Part shown: positions 40,724-51,100 of the stretch, one piece after another
How the letters are laid out: the number at the start of each line of letters is the position of its first letter
Numbering within the stretch: position 1 is the first letter of the stretch
From: Leptasterias polaris
Taxonomy: Eukaryota; Echinodermata; Asteroidea; Forcipulatida; Asteriidae
Direction: 5' to 3'
Assembly (NCBI GenBank): GCA_037783415.1
Contig: JAZGTN010000089.1
Coordinates: forward strand, 868,001 to 932,000
Length of the DNA stretch: 64,000 bases
Program-made: the position numbers and the translations under genes
The notes under the pieces: generated by a model
The model's input: the letters and a program-made list of their open reading frames with translations, nothing else
Databases searched by the model: none
What the model was told of the DNA's origin: nothing

Positions 40724-41197
40724 GATTGCTACTTTTCCCCTTGATGTGACAAGAAAAATCATCTTATTTGCATAAATCTTGCATGATCAATACTCCATGG
40801 TGGCAACAGAGACAATTGCCTCATTGCCCCTGGTCATCGCCTTGATGCCCCTTGAAATGTTCCAATAGAAATTATATAAAAAAATTCATAGAGGTGCCAG
40901 AAAACACCTTGGTGCCCCTTGCCCTTTCAAAAACAAAATATCAAGCCTGGTAAATGATAGACCTATAGCTATAGACCGACTATTTTGGTTCAAAGTCTCA
41001 TTCTTTCTTTGACAATTAAAAATTATAGGCCGATAAATAACAGCCAAAAGCAAGAAATACTGAGCAATTTTATTTTCCCTATGGTCTCATTTGGTTAATT
41101 AATGTTGTTTCCCTGTGGCTTTGCTTCTTTCTTTTCTTCGCTGCCTTCATGGTTCATCGCTTTGTAATTCCATCTCATCAACGATCAATACCTTGAG

Positions 41198-41280
41198 CGT
41201 TCTTATACCCTCTTTTGATCAACCTGCTTTTAGAGCAGTACGTGTCTTAAGACCACTTAAGTTAGTCTCGGGTTTTCCAA
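41198..41280 (+). CDS. Cav2: Cav2 alpha-1, alternative exon 4a (IS4)
   Basis: A second copy of the IS4 voltage-sensor exon lying 872 bp upstream of exon 4b. It encodes VLIPSFDQPAFRAVRV then [11 protein letters not shown], and keeps the four regularly spaced gating charges (R, R, R, K). Compared with 4b it lacks the extra outer arginine and has a much shorter S3-S4 linker. It accepts in phase 2 and donates in phase 1 (GTAAGTCTT), as 4b does. The right end is certain. The left end is less so: I chose the AG at 41196-41197 because it gives a full S4, but a closer acceptor at 41233 would make a 47-bp exon in the same frame. Confidence 0.82.
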
Positions 41281-42152
41281 GTAAGTCTTCTTGATGAAAA
41301 TAATTATCTATGTTATAACTGTACTCATTATAGTACAACAAATAGTGTAATCTGACAATACTTATTCCGCAGGTACTCCGAAATTGTTGTTTATTGTAAT
41401 TGTTAGTTGTGTTGTTTTTCTACTAAAACTAATTCTGTCAAATTGTTAAATTGTATCATAATTTTTGTGATTATTTTTTAAAAACCAAAACACCTTAATT
41501 GCTTTACCTTAACTACCATAACAGGAAATAGTTCAGATTTTTGTTAAATGTACCAAAGCCAAAACCCTGTTACTACCCGGTATTCTTAGGGCTGTAGACA
41601 TTCCTGAAACCATCTCACAAAGGTTTTTTGTCCAACCACCAATTTGGATGTCGAGTTCATCGGTTTAATTTGTTTCCGAAAGCTTACTTATTATAAAGAT
41701 GGTAATGATAGTAAGCATCCTGCAAAGTTATTTTGTCTGCAATGCCTTATTTGTTAGAAATCAATAAAAACATTTAAATTTGAGAAATAATTCAAGCATG
41801 AATCGTTTCTCAGATTTCTGAGGGTTAGTGTCCGCTCGTGAATGCTGCGGCCAGAGATGCGATTGGTACCCGCTGTCACCTCGTCTAAGCTTGGATGGAT
41901 TCGACATTCTTGTTAAATCACCGTGACTGTCAGGGCTGTTTTTTTCAACAAGCAGGCACTGTGTTCAGCTGAAATTTTTACATTTGACTTTTATTGTAAT
42001 TTTGCTAATAAATCAGCATTTTGTTGACAAGACAATCTATGACCCAACTTTTAATCTCTATTTAAATATTTGGTGACTATAGTGGACCTCTAAACTAATC
42101 CACCCCTTCCTTTGTCTCCTCCCCCCCCCCCCCACCCTTGATGTTGCTGCAG
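41281..42152 (+). other. Spacer between exons 4a and 4b
   Basis: 872 bp. The right half (about 41810-42060) shares sequence with 61455-61680 (landmarks TTCGACATTCTTGT and GTGTTCAGCTGAAA), so it holds a diverged dispersed repeat. A poly-C run at 42121-42133 forms the pyrimidine tract of the exon 4b acceptor. Confidence 0.65.
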
Positions 42153-42283
42153 AATTGCATCATTCATAGGAGATTTAGCAGAAAGTAGTCAGGAAGAAAC
42201 TAGTACCGGTACTACCCCAGATCTACGAACCCTTCGGGCAATCAGAGTACTTCGACCCCTGAAATTAGTATCAGGCATCCCAA
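42153..42283 (+). CDS. Cav2: Cav2 alpha-1, alternative exon 4b (IS4)
   Basis: End of codon 162 and residues 163-205. After IASFIGDL comes an acidic/Ser/Thr-rich S3-S4 linker ([14 protein letters not shown], residues 171-184), then the IS4 helix [20 protein letters not shown] with charges at R187, R190, R193, R196 and K199. The S4 matches the Cav2 consensus, whereas the linker is about 13 residues longer than recalled for vertebrate Cav2. It accepts after GCTGCAG and donates at GTAAGTTG in phase 1. It is the paralogous alternative to exon 4a. Confidence 0.95.
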
Positions 42284-42789
42284 GTAAGTTGTGACTTACA
42301 GTAACCATGACAACGTGATGAAACGAGTACCAGGAGCAGCTAATTGTTTATTTGCTTTGTGTATAAACGGAAAGGGAAAATGTAATATTATTAACACTTA
42401 ACTTTTGTTTTCTCAATGGTTAAACTTTAATCACTAATGCCTGTACGCAATAATTCTGTATAAAAAATTCATTATTTTCAAGAAATTAACCTCGACCACA
42501 GGTGTTGAACAAAGACAAAATTACAAGAGTGTGATTTCAACCCAAAGTTATTACAAATTGATTTTATAAACTTAGTTTCACTTGATTTTCTTAAATCAAG
42601 TTCAAGGTTTTAAATTCTTCAAGGGGGTTATCTTCTGTATATTATAACAATTCGAAAAGTTGTGTTTATTCTGTAAAAAGCTATTTGTGTAAAGACGGAA
42701 TGTTTCTTTCATTAGCTCTAATTAAAATGCTGAAACTTCTTAGATGTTTCTACGAGCCTCTGATGAATAACTGTCTTATTTCTTTTCAG
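42284..42789 (+). other. Intron 4 of Cav2
   Basis: A GT-AG intron. AT-rich, nothing else seen. Confidence 0.85.
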
Positions 42790-42957
42790 GTTTGCAAGTT
42801 GTCCTTAAAGCTATCCTCAAAGCCATGGCCCCCCTCCTTCAAATTGGTCTCCTCATTTTATTTGTCATAATCATCTTTGCCATCACTGGCATGGAATTCT
42901 TCCAGGGTAAATTCCACAAAACATGTTTTTACGCCGACGAAAACAACCGAAGCACAG
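42790..42957 (+). CDS. Cav2: Cav2 alpha-1, exon 5 (IS4-S5 linker and IS5)
   Basis: Completes Ser206, then encodes residues 207-261. [19 protein letters not shown] is the S4-S5 linker and start of IS5; [20 protein letters not shown] is the IS5 helix and its exit. It continues with [16 protein letters not shown], the start of the extracellular pore turret with the cysteine conserved in calcium channels. GKFHKTCF resembles Cav2 more than Cav1. Acceptor TTTTCAG, donor GTAAGTC, phase 1. Confidence 0.96.
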
Positions 42958-43624
42958 GTAAGTCTTGCACAGATTTCAGTGTCAGTTTTGTGTTTTCTGA
43001 AATTTCTACTTGCAGTGGTTCTTATTGTGCATCAAGGATTCATTGACGTGGAATTTTGTGGTTTAGGGAACTAGGATTTCTCTAAAATCCACGACTTTCA
43101 AGTTAATTAAGTGCATGTACATGTAGAGCACTAGGGCACGAACAACATTTAAAATAAGTCGGGTTTTGTCAATAGATGTTCATTATGGGCTAGACAATTT
43201 TCTGTGCAAAAAATCAACAATCAGAAACAGGAATGACAAGACAAAAGGTAATGGAGGCATTCTGGTTATAAGGTAACTCCAAAACTGCATTAACCCCAAT
43301 ATTCTTAAAACTTTTCAAATTCCATTCACAAAGTTATCCGACTTTATAGACTTAGAACAGTGCAGGGCCACTCGGTGATGTTTGCTTCTAAGGCTCTATG
43401 CAATGCATCACTTGCATGTTTGGTAAACATCACTGTGTTTGGGCGAGAAACCAGTGATCTCAAAGGGATATGTTTCCTTCAGATTGGCCGCTTTGGTCAA
43501 GGCAATGCTCATTTTGCAAAGGGCACTTCCATCTTAAAGTCTGTGTGAAATTTTTGAAGGGGGCACTAAGGCCAAGACCAAGGGCAACAGAGGCTGTGAT
43601 ATTGTCATTCATTCTCTTATATAG
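42958..43624 (+). other. Intron 5 of Cav2
   Basis: A GT-AG intron. The ORF at 43360-43548 is unsupported, and no repeat is recognised. Confidence 0.85.
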
Positions 43625-43839
43625 GTGAAATGGCAGTTAAAGAAGGAGAGGAACCCCAGGTGTGTGGAAGAAGTGAAGGCAAAGGCAGCGGCAGACAGTG
43701 TGCCCCAGGCACAGAAGTTTGCGATGAATACTGGCAGGGTCCTAACTTTGGAATTACCAACTTTGACAATATGATATTTGCTATGCTAACTGTTTTTCAG
43801 TGTATCACAATGGAAGGCTGGACTGATATTATGTATTAT
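43625..43839 (+). CDS. Cav2: Cav2 alpha-1, exon 6 (domain I pore loop)
   Basis: Completes Gly262 and encodes residues 263-333. First comes an extracellular loop with four cysteines (positions near [25 protein letters not shown]), then [20 protein letters not shown] and the selectivity-filter motif TMEGWTD. Glu325 is the domain I member of the EEEE calcium-selectivity ring. The exon ends on a codon boundary after MYY at GTAAGTATT. The loop sequence is rather divergent in its Lys/Gly-rich first half, but the filter is canonical. Confidence 0.97.
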
Positions 43840-43925
43840 GTAAGTATTAAAGCCTATAATTTGAAAATCTTAATAACCAGTTTGTAATCGGTGATCATTT
43901 TGTGTCTCCTCACATGATTGTGTTT

Positions 43926-44164
43926 CAAGGCCAAGCGATCATCGGCGCCAGACTCAAGCTCTGGTTTTTCTGAGCAGCAGAGTGTGGGTTTGAGTCCTGG
44001 TCTTGAAACTTGAATCCTTGAGAAAGAAACTTTACCATAATTGCTTTGTCCTTCAGATTGGACCTTAAGCCATAGGTCCTGTGTACTAGGATTGGTAATC
44101 CATGTAAAAGAGCCCAGAACACTTATGTGGAAGAGTAGGGGTTAACCCTGGTGTTTCTGGTTCA
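43926..44164 (+). mobile_element. tRNA-derived SINE, older copy
   Basis: A decayed tRNA-like head (GACTCAAGCTCTGG, B box GGTTTGAGTCC) is followed by ATCCTTGAGAAAGAAACTTT, then ACCATAATTGCTTTGTCCTT, and downstream AAGCCATAGGTCCTGTGT and AAAAGAGCCCAGAACACTTA. The centre is clearly related to that of the SINE at 40375-40723 but the 3' half differs. It looks like a common ambulacrarian or echinoderm SINE type. Confidence 0.7.
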
Positions 44165-44182
44165 CATAGCAAGCACCCTTGT

Positions 44183-44502
44183 TTACATCATGTAGTGTTT
44201 CAGCTCTTTTTTTAGGGTCCACTCACAGGCCTGCAATAAAGACAACATTAACTAAAACCACTAAGGAATATTCAGTGATGAGATGTAAAAGATGCTTAAA
44301 TTAACATTAATTATGGTACATCATGAATATTCAGTAAGATGATGACGTGTTTCCCTAGATACACCGAGATAGTCTAGACTTAATTACAAAGTCCAATGTC
44401 CAAGGAACAGAGACAAACATGACAGACTTCAAACTCGGCATGCTTTTATGATCCATGAAGTGTATATTTTGTGTTTGTGTTGATGTGCAGCACTTTATGT
44501 AC
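44183..44502 (+). repeat. 320-bp duplicated block, copy A
   Basis: Matches 54546-54865 base for base without indels and with about three substitutions in 320 bp. It starts TTACATCATGTAGTGTTTCA and ends CAGCACTTTATGTAC. Confidence 0.93.
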
Positions 44503-44878
44503 CAGAAATATATAATAATAATACTGGGATAAGTCAAAACCCATTCTTCCCAAGACTTCAGTGTGTGCTCGAAGGAAGGATGAAACAAAATTATACCCAG
44601 CAAGCAAGCAATATTAAGTCATTATAAGATAGTAAAATTTCACATTAAGATGTAAAAACATGTTTACAGGCAAATCATTCAGTTTTTGAACGCACAACTA
44701 TGCGTTTTGCGCTAATACGTGCAGCACGTGGGAATTAAACCAAATTCTGTGCATGGTTGATCAGTAAACCAATCGGCTGTGTAGAAAACTCAAAATGCTT
44801 GACGCAGCTCAAAGCCAAGAATTACTTGATTTGAACATGAGACTGATTGTCTTATTTCTATTTGTACTTGTCTTACAG

Positions 44879-44982
44879 TGTAGTGATGCAGAAGGACCCT
44901 TATTTGTCTGGATATACTTTATACCACTCATCATCTTGGGCTCTTTCTTCATGTTGAACCTTATCCTTGGAGTCTTGAGTGG
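44879..44982 (+). CDS. Cav2: Cav2 alpha-1, exon 7 (IS6)
   Basis: Residues 334-367 plus two bases of Gly368. [20 protein letters not shown] leads into IS6, and [15 protein letters not shown] is its inner, gate-lining half, nearly invariant in Cav1/Cav2 channels. WIYFIPLII favours Cav2. The acceptor is CTTACAG and the donor GTAAGTCC. I found no second IS6-type exon in this intron pair. Confidence 0.96.
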
Positions 44983-46035
44983 GTAAGTCCGACTCCTTCT
45001 ATACAATAACAGAAAGGAATACATATTTTAGTTTACAACAACGGTCCCCGACTATATTACCTTACAGCCTCGATTTGGTGCAGTAGAAGTTAAAGGTATT
45101 ATACAGGATTGGTAAGGAAAAAACACATTGTTTAGTTTTAGTTTTAGTTTTTGCTGTGAAATATTTCCCTCTGAAATGAAGTCGTAATCGAGAAAACTGT
45201 ATCTGAACTATAATCTGAACAGCCGATTTCATTTTTTACAATAACAATTAAGGACAATGTGTTTACATGCTGAAAATGTTCAACGTTTGTTCACTATGTT
45301 CTCCTGACTCGCACAACGGATTGAGCCCAAATTTTCACAGGATTGTTATTTCATGTATATTATGGTTGATTGATCACACAAAACATGAACACTGCCTGCG
45401 ACTATTTTGTCAGCTCTACTAATCCTGTATCATACCTTTAAAGGAAGAGAAACACTGTGTGATGAGAAAACATTTCTGATTTGTAACAAATGAACATTCC
45501 ATTCTAGTTTTAAAAACTGCTAATGAGATTTTAAGAAGTATAGATCAGAAAAGATAAGATGGCGTTGCTTGTTTGCTCTTCTAAACAATTCACACTATTA
45601 TGCAATAGTGAATTGAAACACTTAGTTTGACCCAGTCAAGATTGATGGTATTCGTCAGGCATTGCTTCAATTTCAACTCCCTGACTACGCAGCAGTGCTA
45701 AGTATACAGTGCTCTGTATTTTATCCATGCTAGCTATTAACCCATTTCAGGACGTGCAGCGCACTTACACACGCCTACCCTGTACAAAGAGGACTTTACT
45801 TTCAAAATGGTGGAAATGGTAGAGAGCATTGTGCAGAGGTGCACTCCGCATCGTGCAAGGGGTCAATACATGCACCTATCCTGTCCCCCATTTTGGGAGT
45901 CATAAGTGATCACAAAGGAATTGACTCCCAAAATGGTGGAAATGGTAGACATGCATTGTGCGGAGGTGTGTTCCGCATCGTGCAAGGGGTCTGTTAGCAA
46001 AAGTGGTTAACGGTTTAAGTTTTTCCGTTTTACAG
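44983..46035 (+). other. Intron 7 of Cav2
   Basis: A GT-AG intron. It contains a TTAA-flanked MITE (45094-45437) and, near 45770-46000, a diverged pair of blocks sharing CAAAATGGTGGAAATGGTAG and CGCATCGTGCAAGGGGTC. Confidence 0.8.
45094..45437 (+). mobile_element. MITE with TTAA target-site duplication, 344 bp
   Basis: The terminal inverted repeats are AGGTATTATACAGGATTGGT on the left and its near-complement ending CCTGTATCATACCT on the right, flanked on both sides by TTAA (45090-45093 and 45438-45441). The TTAA duplication is typical of piggyBac- or Kolobok-mobilised elements. The interior shares GATTGAGCCCAAATTTTCAC with the copy at 28415-28792. No coding capacity. Confidence 0.85.
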
Positions 46036-46208
46036 AGAGTTTGCAAAAGAGAGAGAGCGAGTGGAAAACAGACGAGAATTTCTGAAACTTAGACGGCAGC
46101 AGCAGCTGGATAAAGAACTTAATGGTTACTTAGAATGGATATGCAAAGCAGAAGAGGTCATGCTGAACGATAACGCGACCTCAGAAGAAGAGAGGGCAAC
46201 AATAGAAG
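46036..46208 (+). CDS. Cav2: Cav2 alpha-1, exon 8 (AID, I-II linker)
   Basis: Completes Gly368 and encodes residues 369-425. [20 protein letters not shown] is the helix leaving IS6. [20 protein letters not shown] is the alpha-interaction domain (residues 389-408), which binds the cytoplasmic beta subunit; its key Tyr399, Trp402 and Ile403 are present. The sequence is clearly Cav2-type, but the G-beta-gamma-associated QxxER motif reads QQLDK (390-394). It ends [10 protein letters not shown] in phase 1 at GTGAGTG. Confidence 0.97.
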
Positions 46209-47830
46209 GTGAGTGTCAAAGGTCAAAGTTGATATGTAATTGGATGGTTGTTTCTTAAGAAAATGTGTGTGCAGTATTGTTTTGTTAAGAATTCAAAAGT
46301 CCCATCTTGAGATGTGTTATATCCAGTTGTCAGGATTTTTTCATTTCTGTAAGCTTGTTTCTCCTTTTAGGAGTCACTTCATGATGTTAATTAGGTTGTT
46401 GGAGTTTCTAACCTGTTGAAATTACGCATCTGTTTCCAGTTTTTAGTTTTGGTGTTCCATTTTTATTCATTCATTATCAAAAATTGTTCATTACACTTTA
46501 AATAACTGTTTTTTTGTTATTTACGACCAGGGTTGTGCAAAATTGTTGAAATATTTTTTGAGAATTCTGTGTGCCTTGTAGGTACATGTATGTTTACCAT
46601 TTAACAGTAATTGTTACATTTTAGCACCTGACTTGCATCTGAATATATAATCTAGTAATTGAAATCCATCTTTTGGGATATAAATAATGAAGACCCTAAC
46701 TGACAGGCGGATCATACTCTTTGGTTTGAGAGTCACACTTTAAGATCTCTTTGAAGTTTACAGCAGACTTCAAGCATCGAGGCCAAGACTCCTATGTGTT
46801 GTAAAGTTAGGTGAATTTAAGGACCAATTTCTGAGATCAAGTGTACAGTTTAAAATTTCTGTTTTAAACTGTAAACCCTATATAACCAGTTTGTGTCAAA
46901 TTTGTGTCTGATTTTTATGTCAAAGTCAAAGTTTTGAGTCACAAAGGTCAAGTCCATATCCGAGTCAAATGCTTCCAGCTATGCTCTGATGCAAAATCTC
47001 AAAGAATTGAATTGAGGTGATAGTATTATCAACAAGTCTACCCGGATATCGGTCTTACACAACGTGTCCACGTCTTTCTAAACTATTTTTTAGTCAAACC
47101 CCAAGTCCTCCAGTCTAGCTAGGTTCACAGTGTCCGTTACATGTATGAGTTGACATTGCATGGGACAATCACTACACCTTCATCATTTGTAAAGTTTCAA
47201 ATTGTTGACAAATATTGGACTCAGTTCTCTCAAATCAGTTTGTGTTGATAGTTTCATTTAACACATAGCATGTTTTTTTTCTCATTGGCATGCTAATTTG
47301 GTTACCAATTTTTGAAACTTGCAAAATAACTCTCCAATTTTGGCATTAGTGGTTGGTTTTAAAGTAACATGCACAATAGATCAATGAATGACAATTTAGT
47401 GATAATTTTAGATCAAAAAGTTCCTGTATCAATTGTGTTCATACCCTGTTCACATTTTAGTTTGTTTGTCAGAACACGATTATGTTGATTAATTTATCCT
47501 TGAGTTGAAATCAAATATATTTTAAAGCTTTTTGTAGTCGTGTTTTTTCGATGTGAAGAAAACTTGATTTATTTCTTTTAGACCTCGGGGATGACAATTA
47601 ATTGTTCATTTTTTCCTGTTCATTTGTCACCAAAGAGTTCCATCTTACTTTGGGACTAACCAATACTTCTACTCAGAAAAATTTTGAAAAAAACATTAAT
47701 GTAAATAGGAGGTTAAAATTATAGATTGCTGTTCACAAAATGGCATCGGAGTGAAATTACGTCTGTTTTGACTAACAGTTTGAAGTGCAATAATTGCTGT
47801 TCTTATAAATTAATAAATGAATTAAATACA

Positions 47831-48140
47831 TTTAACCCTTCTACTGTGTGACCATTCAATATCACCCACTAGTGGCAACTGTGGTTTTGAATGATAGATA
47901 AACTATGACAGCCTGCAATATGAAATTATGCCACTAATCTAACATACTCAATACACAGTCAACCCTCCTAAACTGTCTGACCATTGATTATCATTCACTC
48001 AATACACAGTCAACCCTCCTAAACTGTCTGACCATTGATTATCATTTACTCAATACACAGTCAACCCTCCTAAACTGTCTGACCATTGATTATCATTCAC
48101 TGTGGTTTTCAATGATAGATAAACTATGCCAGACTCTAAT
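47831..48140. repeat. Founder and short variant units of the 100-bp minisatellite
   Basis: At 47831-47950 lies a single diverged version of the unit (GTGTGACCATTCAATATCAC, CTGTGGTTTTGAATGATAGA, GCCACTAATCTAACATACTC) with extra bases that the array lacks. It is followed by two short (about 50 bp) units consisting only of the CAATACACAGTCAACCCTCC-to-TTATCATT part, and then a full unit. This order suggests the array grew rightwards from this edge. Confidence 0.8.
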
Positions 48141-51100
48141 CTAACATACTCAATACACAGTCAACCCTCCTAAACTGTCTGACCATTGATTATCATTCAC
48201 TGTGGTTTTCAATGATAGATAAACTATGCCAGACTCTAATCTAACATACTCAATACACAGTCAACCCTCCTAAACTGTCTGACCATTGATTATCATTCAC
48301 TGTGGTTTTCAATGATAGATAAACTATGCCAGACTCTAATCTAACATACTCAATACACAGTCAACCCTCCTAAACTGTCTGACCATTGATTATCATTCAC
48401 TGTGGTTTTCAATGATAGATAAACTATGCCAGACTCTAATCTAACATACTCAATACACAGTCAACCCTCCTAAACTGTCTGACCATTGATTATCATTCAC
48501 TGTGGTTTTCAATGATAGATAAACTATGCCAGACTCTAATCTAACATACTCAATACACAGTCAACCCTCCTAAACTGTCTGACCATTGATTATCATTCAC
48601 TGTGGTTTTCAATGATAGATAAACTATGCCAGACTCTAATCTAACATACTCAATACACAGTCAACCCTCCTAAACTGTCTGACCATTGATTATCATTCAC
48701 TGTGGTTTTCAATGATAGATAAACTATGCCAGACTCTAATCTAACATACTCAATACACAGTCAACCCTCCTAAACTGTCTGACCATTGATTATCATTCAC
48801 TGTGGTTTTCAATGATAGATAAACTATGCCAGACTCTAATCTAACATACTCAATACACAGTCAACCCTCCTAAACTGTCTGACCATTGATTATCATTCAC
48901 TGTGGTTTTCAATGATAGATAAACTATGCCAGACTCTAATCTAACATACTCAATACACAGTCAACCCTCCTAAACTGTCTGACCATTGATTATCATTCAC
49001 TGTGGTTTTCAATGATAGATAAACTATGCCAGACTCTAATCTAACATACTCAATACACAGTCAACCCTCCTAAACTGTCTGACCATTGATTATCATTCAC
49101 TGTGGTTTTCAATGATAGATAAACTATGCCAGACTCTAATCTAACATACTCAATACACAGTCAACCCTCCTAAACTGTCTGACCATTGATTATCATTCAC
49201 TGTGGTTTTCAATGATAGATAAACTATGCCAGACTCTAATCTAACATACTCAATACACAGTCAACCCTCCTAAACTGTCTGACCATTGATTATCATTCAC
49301 TGTGGTTTTCAATGATAGATAAACTATGCCAGACTCTAATCTAACATACTCAATACACAGTCAACCCTCCTAAACTGTCTGACCATTGATTATCATTCAC
49401 TGTGGTTTTCAATGATAGATAAACTATGCCAGACTCTAATCTAACATACTCAATACACAGTCAACCCTCCTAAACTGTCTGACCATTGATTATCATTCAC
49501 TGTGGTTTTCAATGATAGATAAACTATGCCAGACTCTAATCTAACATACTCAATACACAGTCAACCCTCCTAAACTGTCTGACCATTGATTATCATTCAC
49601 TGTGGTTTTCAATGATAGATAAACTATGCCAGACTCTAATCTAACATACTCAATACACAGTCAACCCTCCTAAACTGTCTGACCATTGATTATCATTCAC
49701 TGTGGTTTTCAATGATAGATAAACTATGCCAGACTCTAATCTAACATACTCAATACACAGTCAACCCTCCTAAACTGTCTGACCATTGATTATCATTCAC
49801 TGTGGTTTTCAATGATAGATAAACTATGCCAGACTCTAATGTAACATACTCAATACACAGTCAACCCTCCTAAACTGTCTGACCATTGATTATCATTCAC
49901 TGTGGTTTTCAATGATAGATAAACTATGCCAGACTCTAATCTAACATACTCAATACACAGTCAACCCTCCTAAACTGTCTGACCATTGATTATCATTCAC
50001 TGTGGTTTTCAATGATAGATAAACTATGCCAGACTCTAATCTAACATACTCAATACACAGTCAACCCTCCTAAACTGTCTGACCATTGATTATCATTCAC
50101 TGTGGTTTTCAATGATAGATAAACTATGCCAGACTCTAATCTAACATACTCAATACACAGTCAACCCTCCTAAACTGTCTGACCATTGATTATCATTCAC
50201 TGTGGTTTTCAATGATAGATAAACTATGCCAGACTCTAATCTAACATACTCAATACACAGTCAACCCTCCTAAACTGTCTGACCATTGATTATCATTCAC
50301 TGTGGTTTTCAATGATAGATAAACTATGCCAGACTCTAATCTAACATACTCAATACACAGTCAACCCTCCTAAACTGTCTGACCATTGATTATCATTCAC
50401 TGTGGTTTTCAATGATAGATAAACTATGCCAGACTCTAATCTAACATACTCAATACACAGTCAACCCTCCTAAACTGTCTGACCATTGATTATCATTCAC
50501 TGTGGTTTTCAATGATAGATAAACTATGCCAGACTCTAATCTAACATACTCAATACACAGTCAACCCTCCTAAACTGTGTGACCATTGATTATCATTCAC
50601 TGTGGTTTTCAATGATAGATAAACTATGCCAGACTCTAATCTAACATACTCAATACACAGTCAACCCTCCTAAACTGTCTGACCATTGATTATCATTCAC
50701 TGTGGTTTTCAATGATAGATAAACTATGCCAGACTCTAATCTAACATACTCAATACACAGTCAACCCTCCTAAACTGTGTGACCATTGATTATCATTCAC
50801 TGTGGTTTTCAATGATAGATAAACTATGCCAGACTCTAATCTAACATACTCAATACACAGTCAACCCTCCTAAACTGTCTGACCATTGATTATCATTCAC
50901 TGTGGTTTTCAATGATAGATAAACTATGCCAGACTCTAATCTAACATACTCAATACACAGTCAACCCTCCTAAACTGTCTGACCATTGATTATCATTCAC
51001 TGTGGTTTTCAATGATAGATAAACTATGCCAGACTCTAATGTAACATACTCAATACACAGTCAACCCTCCTAAACTGTCTGACCATTGATTATCATTCAC

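Larger units (their letters stand above)
37702..41197 (+). other. Intron 3 of Cav2 (to exon 4a)
   Basis: A GT-AG intron. It contains a TIR element at 37767-38300, a palindrome near 39160, a 21-bp direct duplication (CTCTATCGGTGGTCAG core, 40140-40178) and a SINE at 40375-40723. If exon 4b is used, the intron extends to 42152. Confidence 0.8.
43840..44878 (+). other. Intron 6 of Cav2
   Basis: A GT-AG intron made largely of repeats: an old SINE at 43926-44164 and a 320-bp block at 44183-44502 duplicated at 54546-54865. Confidence 0.8.

Noticed and set aside
41234..41280. Exon 4a as a 47-bp micro-exon using the AG at 41232-41233
   Set aside because: It is in frame and has a better pyrimidine run, but it would delete the S3-S4 linker and the first S4 arginine. 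The upstream AG gives a complete S4. It remains an alternative to test.
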